DNA of 64,000 nt from Chionoecetes opilio (GCA_016584305.1 JACEEZ010023682.1:25797-89796), one strand, 5' to 3'; shown: positions 1-15,600, counted from the stretch's first letter. Numbers and translations are program-made. The notes: a model not told the origin generated them from the letters alone.

Positions 1-128
1 GAGTGGAAGAGTAGGGAAGCATAGAACACAACAACAAGAACACGTTTAAGACAGGACAGAGCAAGAGTGGAAGAGTAGGAAGCATAGAACACAACAACAA
101 GAACACGTTTAAACGAAACCAGTAACCA
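1..128. repeat. 64-bp direct duplication at window start
   Basis: The segment starting gagtggaagagtagg occurs twice, beginning at 1 and about 65, and runs through a shared acacgtttaa end. No coding potential was seen. The stretch from 1 to 1486 lies upstream of the first recognised SSUH2 exon. It holds this duplication, a patch rich in AAAGGGTAGA/CTACCCTTT motifs (about 250-480) and simple repeats. Confidence 0.6.
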
Positions 129-837
129 TGAATGTGGTAATTAGAGTTAGGATGATAAGCAATAGTCTACTCTTAACACAATCAGCTGTAAAGAAGAGCG
201 TTTAACCCTCAGAATACAGGGGTAATAAGGTAATTGTACCATCGATCATCTACCTTTAAGACCTATGTCCAGGTGAAAGGGTAGATGCTGCTATTTATCC
301 TTCACTACCTTTATCTACCCTTGTTAGAGAGAAGGTGAGAAATAGGGAAATTTGGGGTGAAAAGGGTAGAATTTAAGGTTCGCAAACAGGTACTATTTGT
401 AAGGTAGAAAAAGGGTAGTAATCCTCAAACCCTTTTATCTACCCTTTTCTACCCTTCTTTCACAGAGTGTAGAAGTAAAGTATATTGGTGGAAACATCAG
501 GGCGAGTTTACCGAGACACTCTGTACTAGAACGGTAACATTCAATTTATGCAGTTTATACACACAACATTTCGTGACTTCTACTTCTGTTCAAGATGTGA
601 AACCAGAGTGTGTGTGTGACCCTCCCTTCTGTGCCCGAAGATGTGCCGAACGACACGGTTGGACGTTGGACACGGACCCTCTTACAAGATTGTTTATAAG
701 TACACCACGATCGGACGCCGGCTGCTCGTGAATCCAGGTGTGTTGTGTGCCCCCCTCTGCGAAGGCTTGGACAGATCGGTTGCCATTCGGGTTACGTGAT
801 CACTGGTCTGCGTGCGTGTGAGGTGTGTGTGGTGTGT

Positions 838-866
838 TGTGTTGTGTTGTGTGTGTGTGTGTGTGT

Positions 867-899
<33 letters not shown>

Positions 900-966
900 T
901 GGTGTGTGTGTGGTGGTGTGTGTGTGTGTGTTGTGTGTGGTGTTGTGTGTGTGTGGTGTGTGTGGA
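838..966. repeat. GT-rich microsatellite
   Basis: Interrupted (GT)n/(GTGG)n tract. The open frames across it on both strands are only Cys/Val or His/Thr repeats and are not genes. Confidence 0.9.
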
Positions 967-1049
967 GGGGCTATGCGGCGGAAGGAATAGGAAAGGACTG
1001 ATTGGGTACAAAAAGTAAATGAATTATATGGTTTGGTATCACTAGTCGA

Positions 1050-1216
1050 GGAGGAGGAGGAGGAGGAGGAGGAGGAGGAGGAGGAGGAGGAGGAGGAGGA
1101 GAGGAGGAGGAGGAGGAGGAGGAGGAGGAGGAGGAGGAGAGGAGGAGGAGGAGGAGGAGAAAGAGGAGAGGAGAAAGAGGAGGAGGAGGAGGAGGAGGAG
1201 GAGGAGGAGGAGGAGG
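1050..1216. repeat. (GAG)n trinucleotide repeat
   Basis: About 165 bp of nearly pure GAG/GGA. It gives poly-Glu, poly-Arg or poly-Leu frames depending on phase, so the open frames are composition artefacts. Confidence 0.92.
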
Positions 1217-1282
1217 ACGGTAACGACGACGAAAGCGGACATGACCTGGTAACGGAATATGACTTAGAATAAGCAGAAAGAT

Positions 1283-1299
1283 GTGTGTGTGCGTGTGTG

Positions 1300-1357
<58 letters not shown>

Positions 1358-1410
1358 TGTATGTGTGTGTATGTATGTGTGTATATGTGTATGTATGTGT
1401 GTGTGTGTTG
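1283..1410. repeat. (GT)n/(ATGT)n microsatellite
   Basis: TG-dinucleotide tract with ATGT interruptions, ending about 75 bp before the acceptor of the SSUH2 exon at 1487. Confidence 0.9.
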
Positions 1411-1486
1411 TGTGTGTTCGCGCGTGATAACCCTAAAACAACACATCATAACCCTCCCCCCCTTCTCCCCCCTACCCGGCATGCAG

Positions 1487-3750
<2,264 letters not shown>

Positions 3751-3999
3751 GCACCCACGCCCTCCTACACGCCTCTCCTCCTCCTACTTCAAGATGCTTC
3801 CTCAAGGTCCTCCTTCAGTGACTCTCCATATTCCTCGCTACTTCGCTACTCCTCGACGACTCTGAAGGCTCTGAAGACTCTGAAGGTGCCCCTGCAGTGG
3901 CCGCGGCAGGAGGCTCTGCGGGGCCTCGGGGCATTGCAATGAACGGTGGTGAGGTGCGAGCCGGTGCGAGGGCTTAGAGAAACAGGTCAGAAACAGGTA

Positions 4000-4439
4000 T
4001 AGCCTATTTTTTTTAACGAGGCGAAAATTCCATTCTATCTTAAGGTCTCATGCTTAAAATTATGCCTATGTTTACCTGATACTATGGTTAACTATGATAA
4101 AATACAGCTGAAATTTTGAAGAACTGAACACACTAAGAAAAAAAGGTGCAAAATGTGTCACAGATTTTGCACCTTCAATATGGGTGCAACTGTGCACCCA
4201 TAAGGGTGCACAGTTGCACCCCTAAGGGGGTTTGCACCTTAAGAGGTGCAACTATGCACCCTTATGGGTGCAACTTTGCACCCTTAAAAGTGCAAAATCT
4301 ATGACACCTTTTGCACCTTTAAAGGTGCAAAGTTGCACCTTTTTTTTTAGTGTGTAGTATTCCCTTCTCCTGGCATCAAATATCAGTCAGTAACCAGCAA
4401 GGGGTCAGGATTTTTCACCTCGTTAAAAGAAATAGGCTA
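4000..4439. mobile_element. MITE (TAGCCTATTT TIR, TA target duplication) carrying a nested element
   Basis: Left end TAGCCTATTTTTTTTAACGA, right end its inverse ending AAATAGGCTA, each flanked by TA (3998-3999 and 4440-4441). Uninterrupted but diverged relatives lie at about 26416-26632 and 33323-33535, both near 215 bp. Comparison with them shows that the segment 4128-4353 is a later insertion. Confidence 0.78.
4128..4353. mobile_element. Nested self-complementary element with GGTGCA repeats
   Basis: Ends are cacactaagaaaaaaaaggt (left) and accttttttttttagtgtg-like (right). The interior is built of repeated GGTGCAAA/TTTGCACC hairpin units and can fold on itself at several scales. It interrupts the host MITE 4000-4439. 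Confidence 0.7.
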
Positions 4440-4876
4440 TAGTAACTGAAGAGGTCATTGACACCTGTGGGCTGCCGCTGCGCTACGAGCGGTTGAAACT
4501 CAGGTAAATTTTGTAATACGTAACCCAACCCTTCCAAGGCTCTCAAAGGTGACAGGGAAACGTCGTCTTTTCTTCCATGTCATCCGAAGAGGTTGATCGT
4601 AATTACTGCCACAACCAAGGCACCAAGGACCTTCTCTTCCCTGTCTGCTGAAGATTGGATGGATCCTTCTACGAGTGTTCCTGTCGTGGGTGTGAATCTC
4701 GGACACGGGTTATCAGGACATGGGCGGTAGGCTGCGTGAGGCTGCCAGGGGATCAAGTGTGCGCTCATGACAGCCCTGAGTTGTGTGGCTCATTTGTGTC
4801 AACGGTTGTCAAGGATAGAATGAGAATGGATAATATAATCTACCTTCTTCAACACCACTGTCATCTCCAAAGCCAC

Positions 4877-5262
4877 ATTTCTTATAACACCACCACCACT
4901 ACTACCACCACTATACTACCACCACTACCATTCCCACTCCTACCACTACTAAAACAACCATTGTCAACACCATCACCACCACTACTACCACCATTCCCAC
5001 TCCACCACCACCTACCACTACTAAAACCACCATTTAAACACCATCACCACCACTACTACCACTATCAACACCACCATTCCAAACATCACCATAACCTTCA
5101 CCACCACCATTCCAGACACCACAACCAATGTCATCACCATACTCGCACTGTAGTCACCATTCATCCTTGCTAGTAACCCATTAGCATCATCACCACTACA
5201 TCTTCACAACACCAGTAAACCACTATTACTATGTCACCACCACCACCATCACCACCATCATT
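4877..5262. repeat. (CCA/ACC)n imperfect trinucleotide tract
   Basis: ACC/CAC-rich low complexity; its frames are His/Thr/Pro repeats. Confidence 0.85.
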
Positions 5263-5299
5263 ATTTTATTCATAAGAAAGATGCATACATAGAAAAGTT

Positions 5300-5725
5300 A
5301 AGAGGAGGAGGAGGAAGAAGAGGAGGAGGGAGGAGGAGGAGGAGGAGGAGGAGGAGGAGGAGGAGGAGGAGGAGGAGGAGGAGGAGGAGACTGAAACGTT
5401 TGAAGAAGGATAAAGTTAAGTGGGTAAAAAGGAGAAAAAACGCGGGAAAAGAGAAAAAACGCGGGAAAAAGGAGAAAAAACGCGGGAAAAGAGAAAAAAC
5501 GCGGGAAAAAGGAGAAAAAACGCGGGAAGAAAGAGAAATAACGCGGGAAAAAGGAGAAAAAACGCGGGAAAAAGGAGAAAAAACGCGGGAAAAAGGAGAG
5601 ACTTGTTCAGAAATAATAATAGTAATAATAATAATAAGAAGAAGAAGAATTTTATGAGACAGTGAGACAGACAGTGGTGGTGGTGGTGGTGGTGGTGGTG
5701 GTGGTGGTGGTGGTGGTGGTGGTTG
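5300..5725. repeat. Compound simple repeat: (GGA)n, 21-bp units, (AAT)n, (GGT)n
   Basis: Successive blocks are GGA/GAG at 5300-5390, about eight copies of a unit like cgcgggaaaaaggagaaaaaa at 5425-5600, AAT/AAG at 5612-5650 and (GGT)n at 5673-5722. Open frames here are artefacts. Nothing recognisable lies between 5726 and 6699 apart from AT-rich sequence and a short AAGT repeat at about 6472-6490. Confidence 0.85.
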
Positions 5726-6699
5726 TACAGTTAATACCATTGGCTTCAATACCAAACAGTTTATGGATGAATCTATAAAAACCTGAAATACGGCGAATCA
5801 CACACGTCAACATACATCAAGTTATCCGGTGAAATAAAACAGAAATAAATAAATACAACAGAAAAAGAACGTCACGTGTAGCGCACTGAAGGTAGAACAA
5901 AATCAGAAAAAAACTCTTACAAAAACATTCTACAAAAAAAAAAAAAAATCTGAAAAAATAACCTATTACAAAAACATTATAACGACAACAGTACATAGGA
6001 AAGAGAAAGAAAAAAGTGTAATCGCACGAGACTATACAAACCACCCTTGATGATGAAATTATGATGAAATTACATATAACAAACAGGTAGCGTATAAAGA
6101 GACATAACAGATAACAATTAATCCAATGAAAAATCTGATATGAACCCAATCAGGAAACTGTCAGCAAACCACGCGCATGCAGGGTAGCGTTTGGCAGGCC
6201 CGGCAGCATCTTCCCGTTCTCTATGCGAGTATGGGGTTGCCGAGTGAAGACGCTTGGCTGTAGCTCCGAAACTAACCAGAGGATTATCTCGAAATTGCGA
6301 TTCCCACGCAAATTTACCCCTACTAACCAAGACAATTTAACCTACCCTATCCGTAACCTAACGTAACCTATCCTGACGTGTTCAAGAGTAAACGCCACAT
6401 ACTCTTCCAGAAAACGGGAATATGCGGCCCGGAAGCATATTCACCTAGTTTGGTAAGGTTCGTTCGTCAGTAAGTAAGTAAGTAAGTAAGGTATTTCACT
6501 CCTGAACACTTCGATCCTTACCACACTTGGCTAATATGAAGCCCGTCACCTCGCGCCCCTCGCCTGTTTTTCGGCCACAGCTTCATCTTGTATCTAAATC
6601 ACGTACCATTTGATATTTTGTACCGCTAAAACCTCTTCGAAAGCTTGGTCAGATGCAGGTATGAGCCCTTCTTTGCAAGGTTACAGAAACACATCACTA

Positions 6700-6904
6700 T
6701 ACTCGCCGCACGTTAAGTTGGCGAAAATGGGACCTCCTCACTTCCACTTTCCGAACGCATGGGATTTGCTGAGGTGTTGGGTGTTGAAGGTGGAACTTGG
6801 AGAAAGGCATTCACACCCAACACCCAACACCTCAGCCAATCCCGTGCGTTCGGAAGGGGGGAGTGAAGGGGCCCCATTTTCGCCAACTTAACGTGCGGCG
6901 ACTT
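6700..6904. mobile_element. MITE with GTCGCCGCACGTTAAG termini, copy 1
   Basis: Left CGCCGCACGTTAAGTTGGCG and right CGCCAACTTAACGTGCGGCG are exact inverses. The internal GGTGTTGGGTGTTG and its inverse CAACACCCAACACC extend the fold, so nearly the whole element is one hairpin. Other copies: 10893-11100 and 57849-58384. Confidence 0.85.
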
Positions 6905-9579
6905 TTTGTATAGGTAAGCCTCACATGCTGGAGGTAGGTACTTAGGCACAGATTCCTCCCTCCCCGTGGACTTTCTCCCCCCTCCCTCTTCCCTATTTCA
7001 ATGTTACGTCGAATAGATACCGCCAGCGCGCGTTGAATGGTGTATCACAGGCATTTATTTTTAAGTTGAATCGTTTGCGTCATTTGTCACTGCGCGGGCG
7101 ATGGTTGACAACTCACGGATGAAGTACTATAGGCCAGCCGTCAGCACATCAGCACTCGAGTCTCGGTGAGGAAAAGAAGGTGAAGCTTAATGGAGGAGAG
7201 ACGATGTTCCTGTGAGAGAAATTACACCCGTGATGCGAAGAAAACAGGTGAATAAAAAAAAGGCTTAAAAAATAGTGTCACGGCCGGAGAATAAACGTCA
7301 CACCGGGATGATTTAGACTGATGGCAACGATAAAACGCACATTAGAGGTGTTGTATTGGTGAAAGAAAGACTAACGGAAGTGGAGATGGTGTAGAGAGGT
7401 GGTAGCAGTGGGACGCAAATAAGATGTGGGGATGCAGAAAGGCTTGTCAATACCAAAGACAGATAAAAAGATAGTATTCCTTAAATAGAAAAAAAGAGAA
7501 GACAGTTAGAAAGACAGATAAAAAGACAGATAAGGCGAAGAACTAACGGTAGATACAAATTAGTTATTGAATTCGATGAAACGGGACGCTTAGCAGGAGA
7601 CGCGACGTTCTAATCTAGTCAGTCGATGAATGAATGAGGATGAGGAGTTAAAATTCAAGGTGATATACTCGTCTTGAGCTGCGTGTTGATCAGCCCCACC
7701 GCAACGCTCTCTTCTCCCTGCGGCAACTCGGACTCGAACTCGGGGCCAGTCACCAAACCGTATACCAAGAATAATGTATTTTTATTCACGGAACAATACG
7801 TTTAGGGCCGAACACGTACTTTTTCTCTTCTTCATTGAGACGTAAACACAAAGCCTGGTCAGTTAGTCACGCCAAAGTAGAATTTTCTGACTTTGTACAT
7901 ATATCCAGAAGTTTTCAGTGCGTTTCCTTTAAGTGAACCATAGTTTTTGGGGCTACCGTTGGACAGGTATTGCAGAAAATTCCGACATGACCGCAATCAA
8001 AAAGCAAAATAACGCATTAGCTTTATAAACCAGATAGTAGAGTAATAATGATCACCTTTATTTCGAGTGCCATAAGAGCCGTGAGAGCAGTGCAGTACGA
8101 CGCTTCGATGTTGAGGATAGCGCTGATGTGTAGCCACGTGTAGTCACTGTCACACCCTTCACATTGTTTGACCTTAGAGACTCAAGACAAGTTTGGTGTC
8201 GTGTTGTAATCCTGTCTTTGTAACACTGACGCTCAACAGACCAGGGAGCTGCTTGCTGTCTGCTGTTTGCTGTCTGCTCGCCTCCACAGCCAAGCAGATG
8301 GGCCGCACTGTCACGCCTATACTAGAGTAACTAATACGCCACTATATTAGTTACTTTGGCCTATACCACGCTGGGATTGGCCGGAGAGGCGTATGCAGGG
8401 TCAACTCCAACAGGGTACACACAGACGAACAGAGCACCGTATCGTCACAAGGCCGTGTTGCGCGACGAAGATACGCGTTACCAAGTGTGGAAATGTTGAG
8501 TTCGTAACCTGACTGAGGATCCGAACATCACAGAAAACGGGATCTTCACCTAAGACCACAGGTGTCACTATAAAGATCCAGCCTGCGCCACCAACGGGCG
8601 AGGGCCAACCATCACGACCCTCCAGAATATGCAGGGCCGACCACCTGAGACCTCGTAAGACAAAAATAGCCTACAGTCGCTATAGGCTCTAACGTAAAAA
8701 AATATATAAAAAACTCGTATCATCGCGAGCTTCCATGCGTCCCACCCTGTTAGATAGTCAGTCCGTGTTTGGAGGTTGTGCGGACGATGGCCAGTATACA
8801 CCAGTCGCCGCTGCCGTGTTTATTTATATACATTATCATACAGTGTAGAAGAGAAAGGAAAGAAGATGGTCGAGCACACCTCCCATACACACTGCGTAAC
8901 CTCACCCTGTAATATCCTTTGATGCGACGCTCAAAAACCGACATTTGGTGGGATGGCAGCGAACCCCGACGCGCGTAACAAATTTTCGCTCGGGTGTTAC
9001 GCAGTGTGACGGCGTTACGTTACGATGGTCTGTTTGTGTGTGTGTACCCGGCCTTGGCAAAAAAAGGCTATGTATTGTTCCTTGAAGCATCGAGCCACTT
9101 CCTCCCCCGGGCAAGGCGTCGGCCCTTTATCACACACACGGCGAGTTATATCTCCTCTCCCACCAGTTCCCTAGCCTCCTTCGCGTCCCTCATGACTCGG
9201 AGTAAAGGAACGCGGCCATACGCACTCATACTCCCTTGTCAAAGTAAAGGATCTGTCCCTGTATTAGGTATTTTTGTAAAGGAACCAACGGCCTGCCTGG
9301 GAACAACACTCTCCTTCACTTTCATTGATGTATATCTTTGTAAATCGTGTACATAATAAATACGCAGGTCATCAACGTCTCTAAATTATGCGAGAAAAAA
9401 TCAATAATAATAATAATAATAATAACGATGATAATAATGAGCAGGTCGAGTCATTTTTGTAGTTACCACCGAGAAGCTCATCACTGTATATACCCATAAT
9501 GCCTCTGCCCCCCCCCCTGCCCCCCCCCATACACGTACTGTACATATTAACGTGTGCAAAAAGATTTCATTTCAGTACC

Positions 9580-9580
<1 letters not shown>
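6905..9580. other. Intergenic, no gene recognised
   Basis: Unique-looking sequence with no conserved coding signal on either strand; open frames are short and unlike any family I know. A small perfect hairpin (agtaactaatacgccactatattagttact) lies at about 8325-8354, and an (AAT)n tract at 9402-9440. A tRNA-B-box-like string (gactcgaactcggggcc) at about 7730-7747 was not supported by any A box. Confidence 0.5.
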
Positions 9581-9628
<48 letters not shown>

Positions 9629-9810
9629 ACAGACACAACACAACACACACACACCACACAACCACACCACAACAGACACACACACACAGACACAGACACA
9701 GCAACACAGACACAGCACCACAGACACACACACACACAGCACGACAGACAACAGACACGACAACACACAACACACACACACACAGACAGACAGACACAGA
9801 CAACAACAAA

Positions 9811-9841
<31 letters not shown>

Positions 9842-9843
9842 GC

Positions 9844-9882
<39 letters not shown>

Positions 9883-10006
9883 AGACACACACACACAACA
9901 CACACACACACACACACACCACACACACACAACACACACACACAACACACACACACACACAGAGCAGTACAGACAGAGCTCAGACACAGACACTCCACTC
10001 ATCACA

Positions 10007-10038
<32 letters not shown>
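9581..10038. repeat. CA/CAGA-rich compound microsatellite
   Basis: (CA)n with CAGA and CAACA interruptions over about 460 bp. The long His/Thr/Gln and Cys/Val frames on both strands are artefacts. Confidence 0.95.
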
Positions 10039-10041
<3 letters not shown>

Positions 10042-10271
10042 TATGCAGTTATGAGATAGATGCTTTAGACCATTCAGTATCATCGTCTCAGCTTCATTTT
10101 CTGTTTCCTACAACACCACCACACCCAAACACTTGCCTCTGCGGTGTTCCAAATATCTGATCCGCCTTCATAACCAGTCACTCTTTTCTTTCTATTTTAC
10201 ATACCTATAATAAATGTATCTGCGAGTGGTACAAAAGCGCTGTTTGTGTAGGATTTAGGTGTTGTACTGTT

Positions 10272-10592
10272 CAGTGCATTTTTTAACATTACAACTGGGC
10301 GACCAAAATGTCTCCCAGTGATGAAAAACTGTCGCCCAGTGAGAACATTTTTAAGCTACTGGGCGACAAGATATTCATTCATAAACACCTTCCTGGATGC
10401 AATGGCTCATCATATCTGTGTGTGTTAGATCCAGAAGTGCACTCTTATTACTGCATATGATCTTTATTTATACACAACATACAAAAGGGTGAAGTTGATG
10501 TATCCAAAAAACTCTATTTTAACAGGTAGGCCTTTACTTTTCTGGCTATCCAAGGAATGTCGCCCAGTAAGATTTGCTTAAAAAATGCACTG
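10272..10592. mobile_element. hAT-like MITE
   Basis: Ends CAGTGCATTTTTTAA (left) and TTAAAAAATGCACTG (right), each followed inward by an ACTGGGCGAC motif in inverse orientation. Flanks gtactgtt (10264-10271) and ctactgtt (10593-10600) match at 7 of 8 bases, as expected for an aged 8-bp hAT target duplication. No transposase frame is inside. Confidence 0.78.
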
Positions 10593-10892
10593 CTACTGTT
10601 GGCTTGAATGTCAGGTAGAAAAGGATAAGGAAATATATATCAATAAGGTTCTGTTTTTTGTATAAATTCTATGCTGGAGGACACAAGTTTTATTGTTGGT
10701 GACGATGTATTGTGATTTTATTGTTGGAGACAGATTACTATTATTATTATTATGTACTCAAATGTTTATTTATAACGACTGACAACTTCTCAGAGGCCAT
10801 AATAATTCTATAGCAAGACTATTTGTACTAGAACACTAAGTATATGGAAAGAGAAATTACCCTTCTGCAATATTTCCCGCAGAGCCACACTA

Positions 10893-11100
10893 TAGTCGCC
10901 GCACGTTAAGTTGGCGAAAATTGGACCCCTTCACTCCCTTCTGAACGCACGGGATTGGCTGAGGTGTTGGGTGTTGGGTGTTGAGGGCGGAACTTTGAGT
11001 AATGCATTCTCACCCAACACCCAACACCCCAGCCAATCAGTGCGTTCGGAAGGGGGGAGTGAAGGGGCCCCATTTTCGCCAGCTTAACGTGCGGCGACTA
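10893..11100. mobile_element. MITE with GTCGCCGCACGTTAAG termini, copy 2
   Basis: Left TAGTCGCCGCACGTTAAGTT, right inverse ending GCGGCGACTA, flanked by TA on both sides. About 208 bp, same hairpin architecture as 6700-6904. Confidence 0.85.
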
Positions 11101-11840
11101 TAGGTCATCACAAAGAGGCGTTCCCTTGGGTCATACTGCTCCTTCATTCCCTTGACCCCTTGACCCCTTTCCCTGCACCTCCATGAAGGGGCGTGGCAAA
11201 CACTGTACGAGGGGAATGAGGGGAAAAGGGAAGGGGAGCAACACTAAGGGGACCTCGTACTCACTACCACCCCCCCTCCCCCCCTTATCCCCCCTCCCTC
11301 CCCCCTTCTCCCCCCCCCCATTACCTCACTTGATCATTAACACCTGTGGGTTATTTATAGTCACGTCACAAAGCCATGTTGTATTCGAAACGTTAAATGA
11401 GGACTTATTATATTCAAGTGTTTATATACCGTATACGGTGAATTATGGGGAAATTATAGACCTAAATATACCAGTTAATATGAAACAAGAATGATTCAAA
11501 GCTTTATATTTATAAGCCATTACAAAAGTATTTATCAGATTATTCGCCCAACCCAGAAAAAAAAAATAATATTATATACGTAAAATTTACCTACAAATTT
11601 TATGTAGAACTAAAAAAAAATGTTGCTATATCAGATTATTTCCCCACCCAGAAAACATGACTAAGACCTACAAATCTTATGTAATAGTCAAAAAAATATT
11701 GATTTATCAGATTATTCCCCACACCCAGAAAAAAAATTATTATATACCTACAAATTTTACGTAAAAGTATATTTTGACGCTATACCTTCATTGGACGTAC
11801 GTAATTATAGGTGGTGAAGAACGCAGCTATGCCTTGATCC

Positions 11841-11843
<3 letters not shown>
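11101..11843. other. AT-rich intergenic with 70-90 bp degenerate tandem units
   Basis: C-rich low complexity at 11269-11325, then about three diverged copies of a unit containing tatcagattattccccacacc and cctacaaattttacgtaaaa (about 11530-11775). No coding signal. Confidence 0.5.
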
Positions 11844-11937
<94 letters not shown>

Positions 11938-12028
11938 GGTTTCTAGTTACACATACAAAGGAAAAACGTCCCATTTACGACGAATGTAAATAACTAAACG
12001 TTTTTTTCGATATTACAGCTACACACAC

Positions 12029-12111
<83 letters not shown>
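11844..12111. repeat. Two (CA)n microsatellites
   Basis: Pure CA at 11844-11936 and CA with GC/TA interruptions at 12021-12111, separated by unique sequence. Confidence 0.95.
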
Positions 12112-12115
<4 letters not shown>

Positions 12116-12269
12116 TAATAATAATAAGGTTCAGCTGTGTTTCAACCCCACCTTGTCACAATTCAGCCTATTCAATTCAGCCTATTCAATAAGCCTCACT
12201 CGAGTGTGTACCAACAAACCTGTCATCATTCGCTAAAATCTCTGAACTGAACTTCTTTTTTTCAGTCAT

Positions 12270-12400
12270 CCAAAAGCAAAGTGATTCAGTGCCAAAAAGG
12301 AGGAAATATGCCAGACATCAGAGGTCATATGGCACACCCAAAAACAAAAGCAACCAGGAAATCAAGCCTTGAGGACATAGCATAACATGGTTTATGCTCA
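12270..12400. mobile_element. SINE-like repeat fragment
   Basis: Contains atgccagacatcagaggtca followed by tatggcac, shared with copies at 22045, 22268, 54246 and 57885. Only the 5' part is preserved. Confidence 0.55.
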
Positions 12401-12663
12401 TCAATAATTATGTTGTTCGGTAAAGCTCAACATATTATTACTATCTCAGAAGCAAAATGGAATAAATCACTGAAATAAAAATAACGTCACTAGTAAATAA
12501 TCAGCTTTCGGTGGCTGCGAGTACTTTCCACGACCTGATAATAGTTTGTTGTACACACTCGACCCCCACCGACCCACCGACCCACCGACCCCCCCACCGA
12601 CCCACCGACCCACCTACAGTACCCACACAGGGGAATATGTATTGAGTTAATGCTAGCCTACTC

Positions 12664-14503
12664 ATTTCCAGACACTAACTATTTATTTCTGATATCAAGT
12701 ACTGCATTACACTAATTTCCAGACACTATCTATTTATTTCTGATATCAAGTACTGCATTACACTAATTTCCAAACACTAACTATTTATTTCTGATATTAA
12801 GTACTGCATTACACTAATTTCCAAACACTAACTATTTATTTCTGATATTAAGTACTGCATTACACTAATTTCCAAACACTAACTATTTATTTCTGATATT
12901 AAGTACTGCATTACACTAATTTCCAGACACTAACTATTTATTTCTGATATTAAGTACTGCATTACACTAATTTCCAAACACTAACTATTTATTTCTGATA
13001 TTAAGTACTGCATTACACTAATTTCCAAACACTAACTATTTATTTCTGATATTAAGTACTGCATTACACTAATTTCCAGACACTAACTATTTATTTCTGA
13101 TATTAAGTACTGCATTACACTAATTTCCAGACACTAACTATTTATTTCTGATATTAAGTACTGCATTACACTAATTTCCAAACGCTGACTATTTATTTCT
13201 GATATTAAGTACTGCATTACACTAATTTCCAGACACTAACTATTTATTTCTGATATTAAGTACTGCATTACACTAATTTCCAAACGCTGACTATTTATTT
13301 CTGATATTAAGTACTGCATTACACTAATTTCCAGACACTAACTATTTATTTCTGATATTAAGTACTGCATTACACTAATTTCCAGACACTAACTATTTAT
13401 TTCTGATATTAAGTACTGCATTACACTAATTTCCAAACACTGACTATTTATTTCTGATATTAAGTACTGCATTACACTAATTTCCAGACACTAACTATTT
13501 ATTTCTGATATTAAGTACTGCATTACACTAATTTCCAGACACTAACTATTTATTTCTGATATTAAGTACTGCATTACACTAATTTCCAGACGCTGACTAT
13601 TTATTTCTGATATTAAGTACTGCATTACACTAATTTCCAAACACTGACTATTTATTTCTGATATTAAGTACTGCATTACACTAATTTCCAGACACTAACT
13701 ATTTATTTCTGATATTAAGTACTGCATTACACTAATTTCCAGACGCTGACTATTTATTTCTGATATTAAGTACTGCATTACACTAATTTCCAGACACTAA
13801 CTATTTATTTCTGATATTAAGTACTGCATTACACTAATTTCCAGACACTATCTATTTATTTCTGATATTAAGTACTGCATTACACTAATTTCCAGACACT
13901 AACTATTTATTTCTGATATTAAGTACTGCATTACACTAATTTCCAGACACTAACTATTTATTTCTGATATTAAGTACTGCATTACACTAATTTCCAAACA
14001 CTAACTATTTATTTCTGATATTAAGTACTGCATTACACTAATTTCCAGACACTAACTATTTATTTCTGATATTAAGTACTGCATTACACTAATTTCCAGA
14101 CACTAACTATTTATTTCTGATATTAAGTACTGCATTACACTAATTTCCAGACGCTGATATATTTATTTCTGATATTAAGTACTGCATTACACTAATTTCC
14201 AGACGCTGATATATTTATTTCTGATATTAAGTACTGCATTACACTAATTTCCAGACACTAACTATTTATTTCTGATATTAAGTACTGCATTACACTAATT
14301 TCCAGGCGCTGACTATTTATTTCTGATATTAAGTACTGCATTACACTAATTTCCAGACACTAACTATTTATTTCTGATATTAAGTACTGCATTACACTAA
14401 TTTCCAGACGCTGATATATTTATTTCTGATATTAAGTACTGCATTACACTAATTTCCAGACACTAACTATTTATTTATGATATTAAGTACTGCATTACAT
14501 TCA
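12664..14503. repeat. 51-bp satellite-like tandem array
   Basis: About 36 head-to-tail copies of a 51-bp AT-rich unit (motif ctgatattaagtactgcatt, then acactaatttcc). Variants such as acactaac/cgctgac alternate irregularly, suggesting ongoing unequal exchange. Stop codons occur in all frames. Confidence 0.97.
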
Positions 14504-15600
14504 GCAACCGGAATACTACAAAGAAATACAAATAAATACTACATACCAAGGGGGAAAACGCTAGCATTAACTCAATATTAACCCTCACACGCCCCTGACA
14601 AAGCCTGGTATTAGTTTAAAGGTACACACTTACCCCCCCCCCACCCACCCACACGTCCCTGACAAAGCAATAGGAGTCACAATGTGTCAGCTCCTATACA
14701 CACTCATCCCCCCACCCACCCACCCACCCACACGTCCCTGACAAAGCAGTAGGAGTCTCAGTTTGTCAGTTCCTATCACAAGGTCGCCGTGGCAGGTTGT
14801 GTGTGCCTCGGCGTCCCTTCTGCTCTCTCGACTTGGTTTATGCCGAGTCCTTCTCATTGTTTGCCATGACCCGTGAGTTCCTGTCCGTCAGTCACAGCTC
14901 TCATCTAACTATTCATGACCAAATCAATAAATGTTGACCATGATATGATGTGTTTCAATGAATGGTAATAACTGTTCCGAATCCCCGAAATGTGTTGGCA
15001 GAACCAAAACGTAACTAATAAATGGGTCTTTTCACTCTCAAATTAAAACAACTGAACTTCAAATTAAAGCAAGAGAATCTCAAATTAAAACAACTGAAGT
15101 TTGAATTAAAACAACTGAAGTTTAAATTAAAACAACTGAAGTTTATATTAAAATAACTGAACTTCAAATTAAAATAACTGAACTTCAAATTAGAATAATT
15201 GAATTTCAAATTAAAGAAATAATTTATCTATTATATTTTGAAATTCATTTGTTTTATTTCAAAGTTCTGTTGTTCTAATTTGAGAGTGAAAAGGTGTATT
15301 ATGAAAACCTTCAGAAAAGTAACATATTTCTTACTGCAAACTTTTTCTTATCTTTACCAGAGTGCTGCCACCCTAGATACCAGTAGATCGGCAGGTGGGC
15401 AGGTGCCCAGGTTGCCCCTATAATGTAGTACCTATAAAAGATCCGCCACTGCACTTGCACCAACGCAACACTAACAACAGTATTCAGTTACGACAGTGAA
15501 CCAACAACTGATAATTGACAGCATACCTTTTCCAAATATGCCTTAAAAAATCCCATAAACTTTCATTCGAGGAGCAAAAAAGCTTCGCAATAACTTTTGC
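14504..15600. other. Intergenic with CCCACC tracts and a 21-bp AT-rich array
   Basis: Two related segments (about 14635 and 14705) carry acacgtccctgacaaagca after CCCACC runs. From about 15036 to 15225 there are about nine copies of a 21-bp unit, aattaaaacaactgaacttca. No gene seen. Confidence 0.6.

Noticed and set aside
1033..1272. Acidic poly-Glu/poly-Arg frame starting with Met
   Set aside because: GAG trinucleotide tract; no conserved flank and no splice support, though a short acidic tail beyond the repeat was noted.
9499..10160. His/Thr-rich and Cys/Val-rich frames up to 202 residues
   Set aside because: CA microsatellite on both strands.
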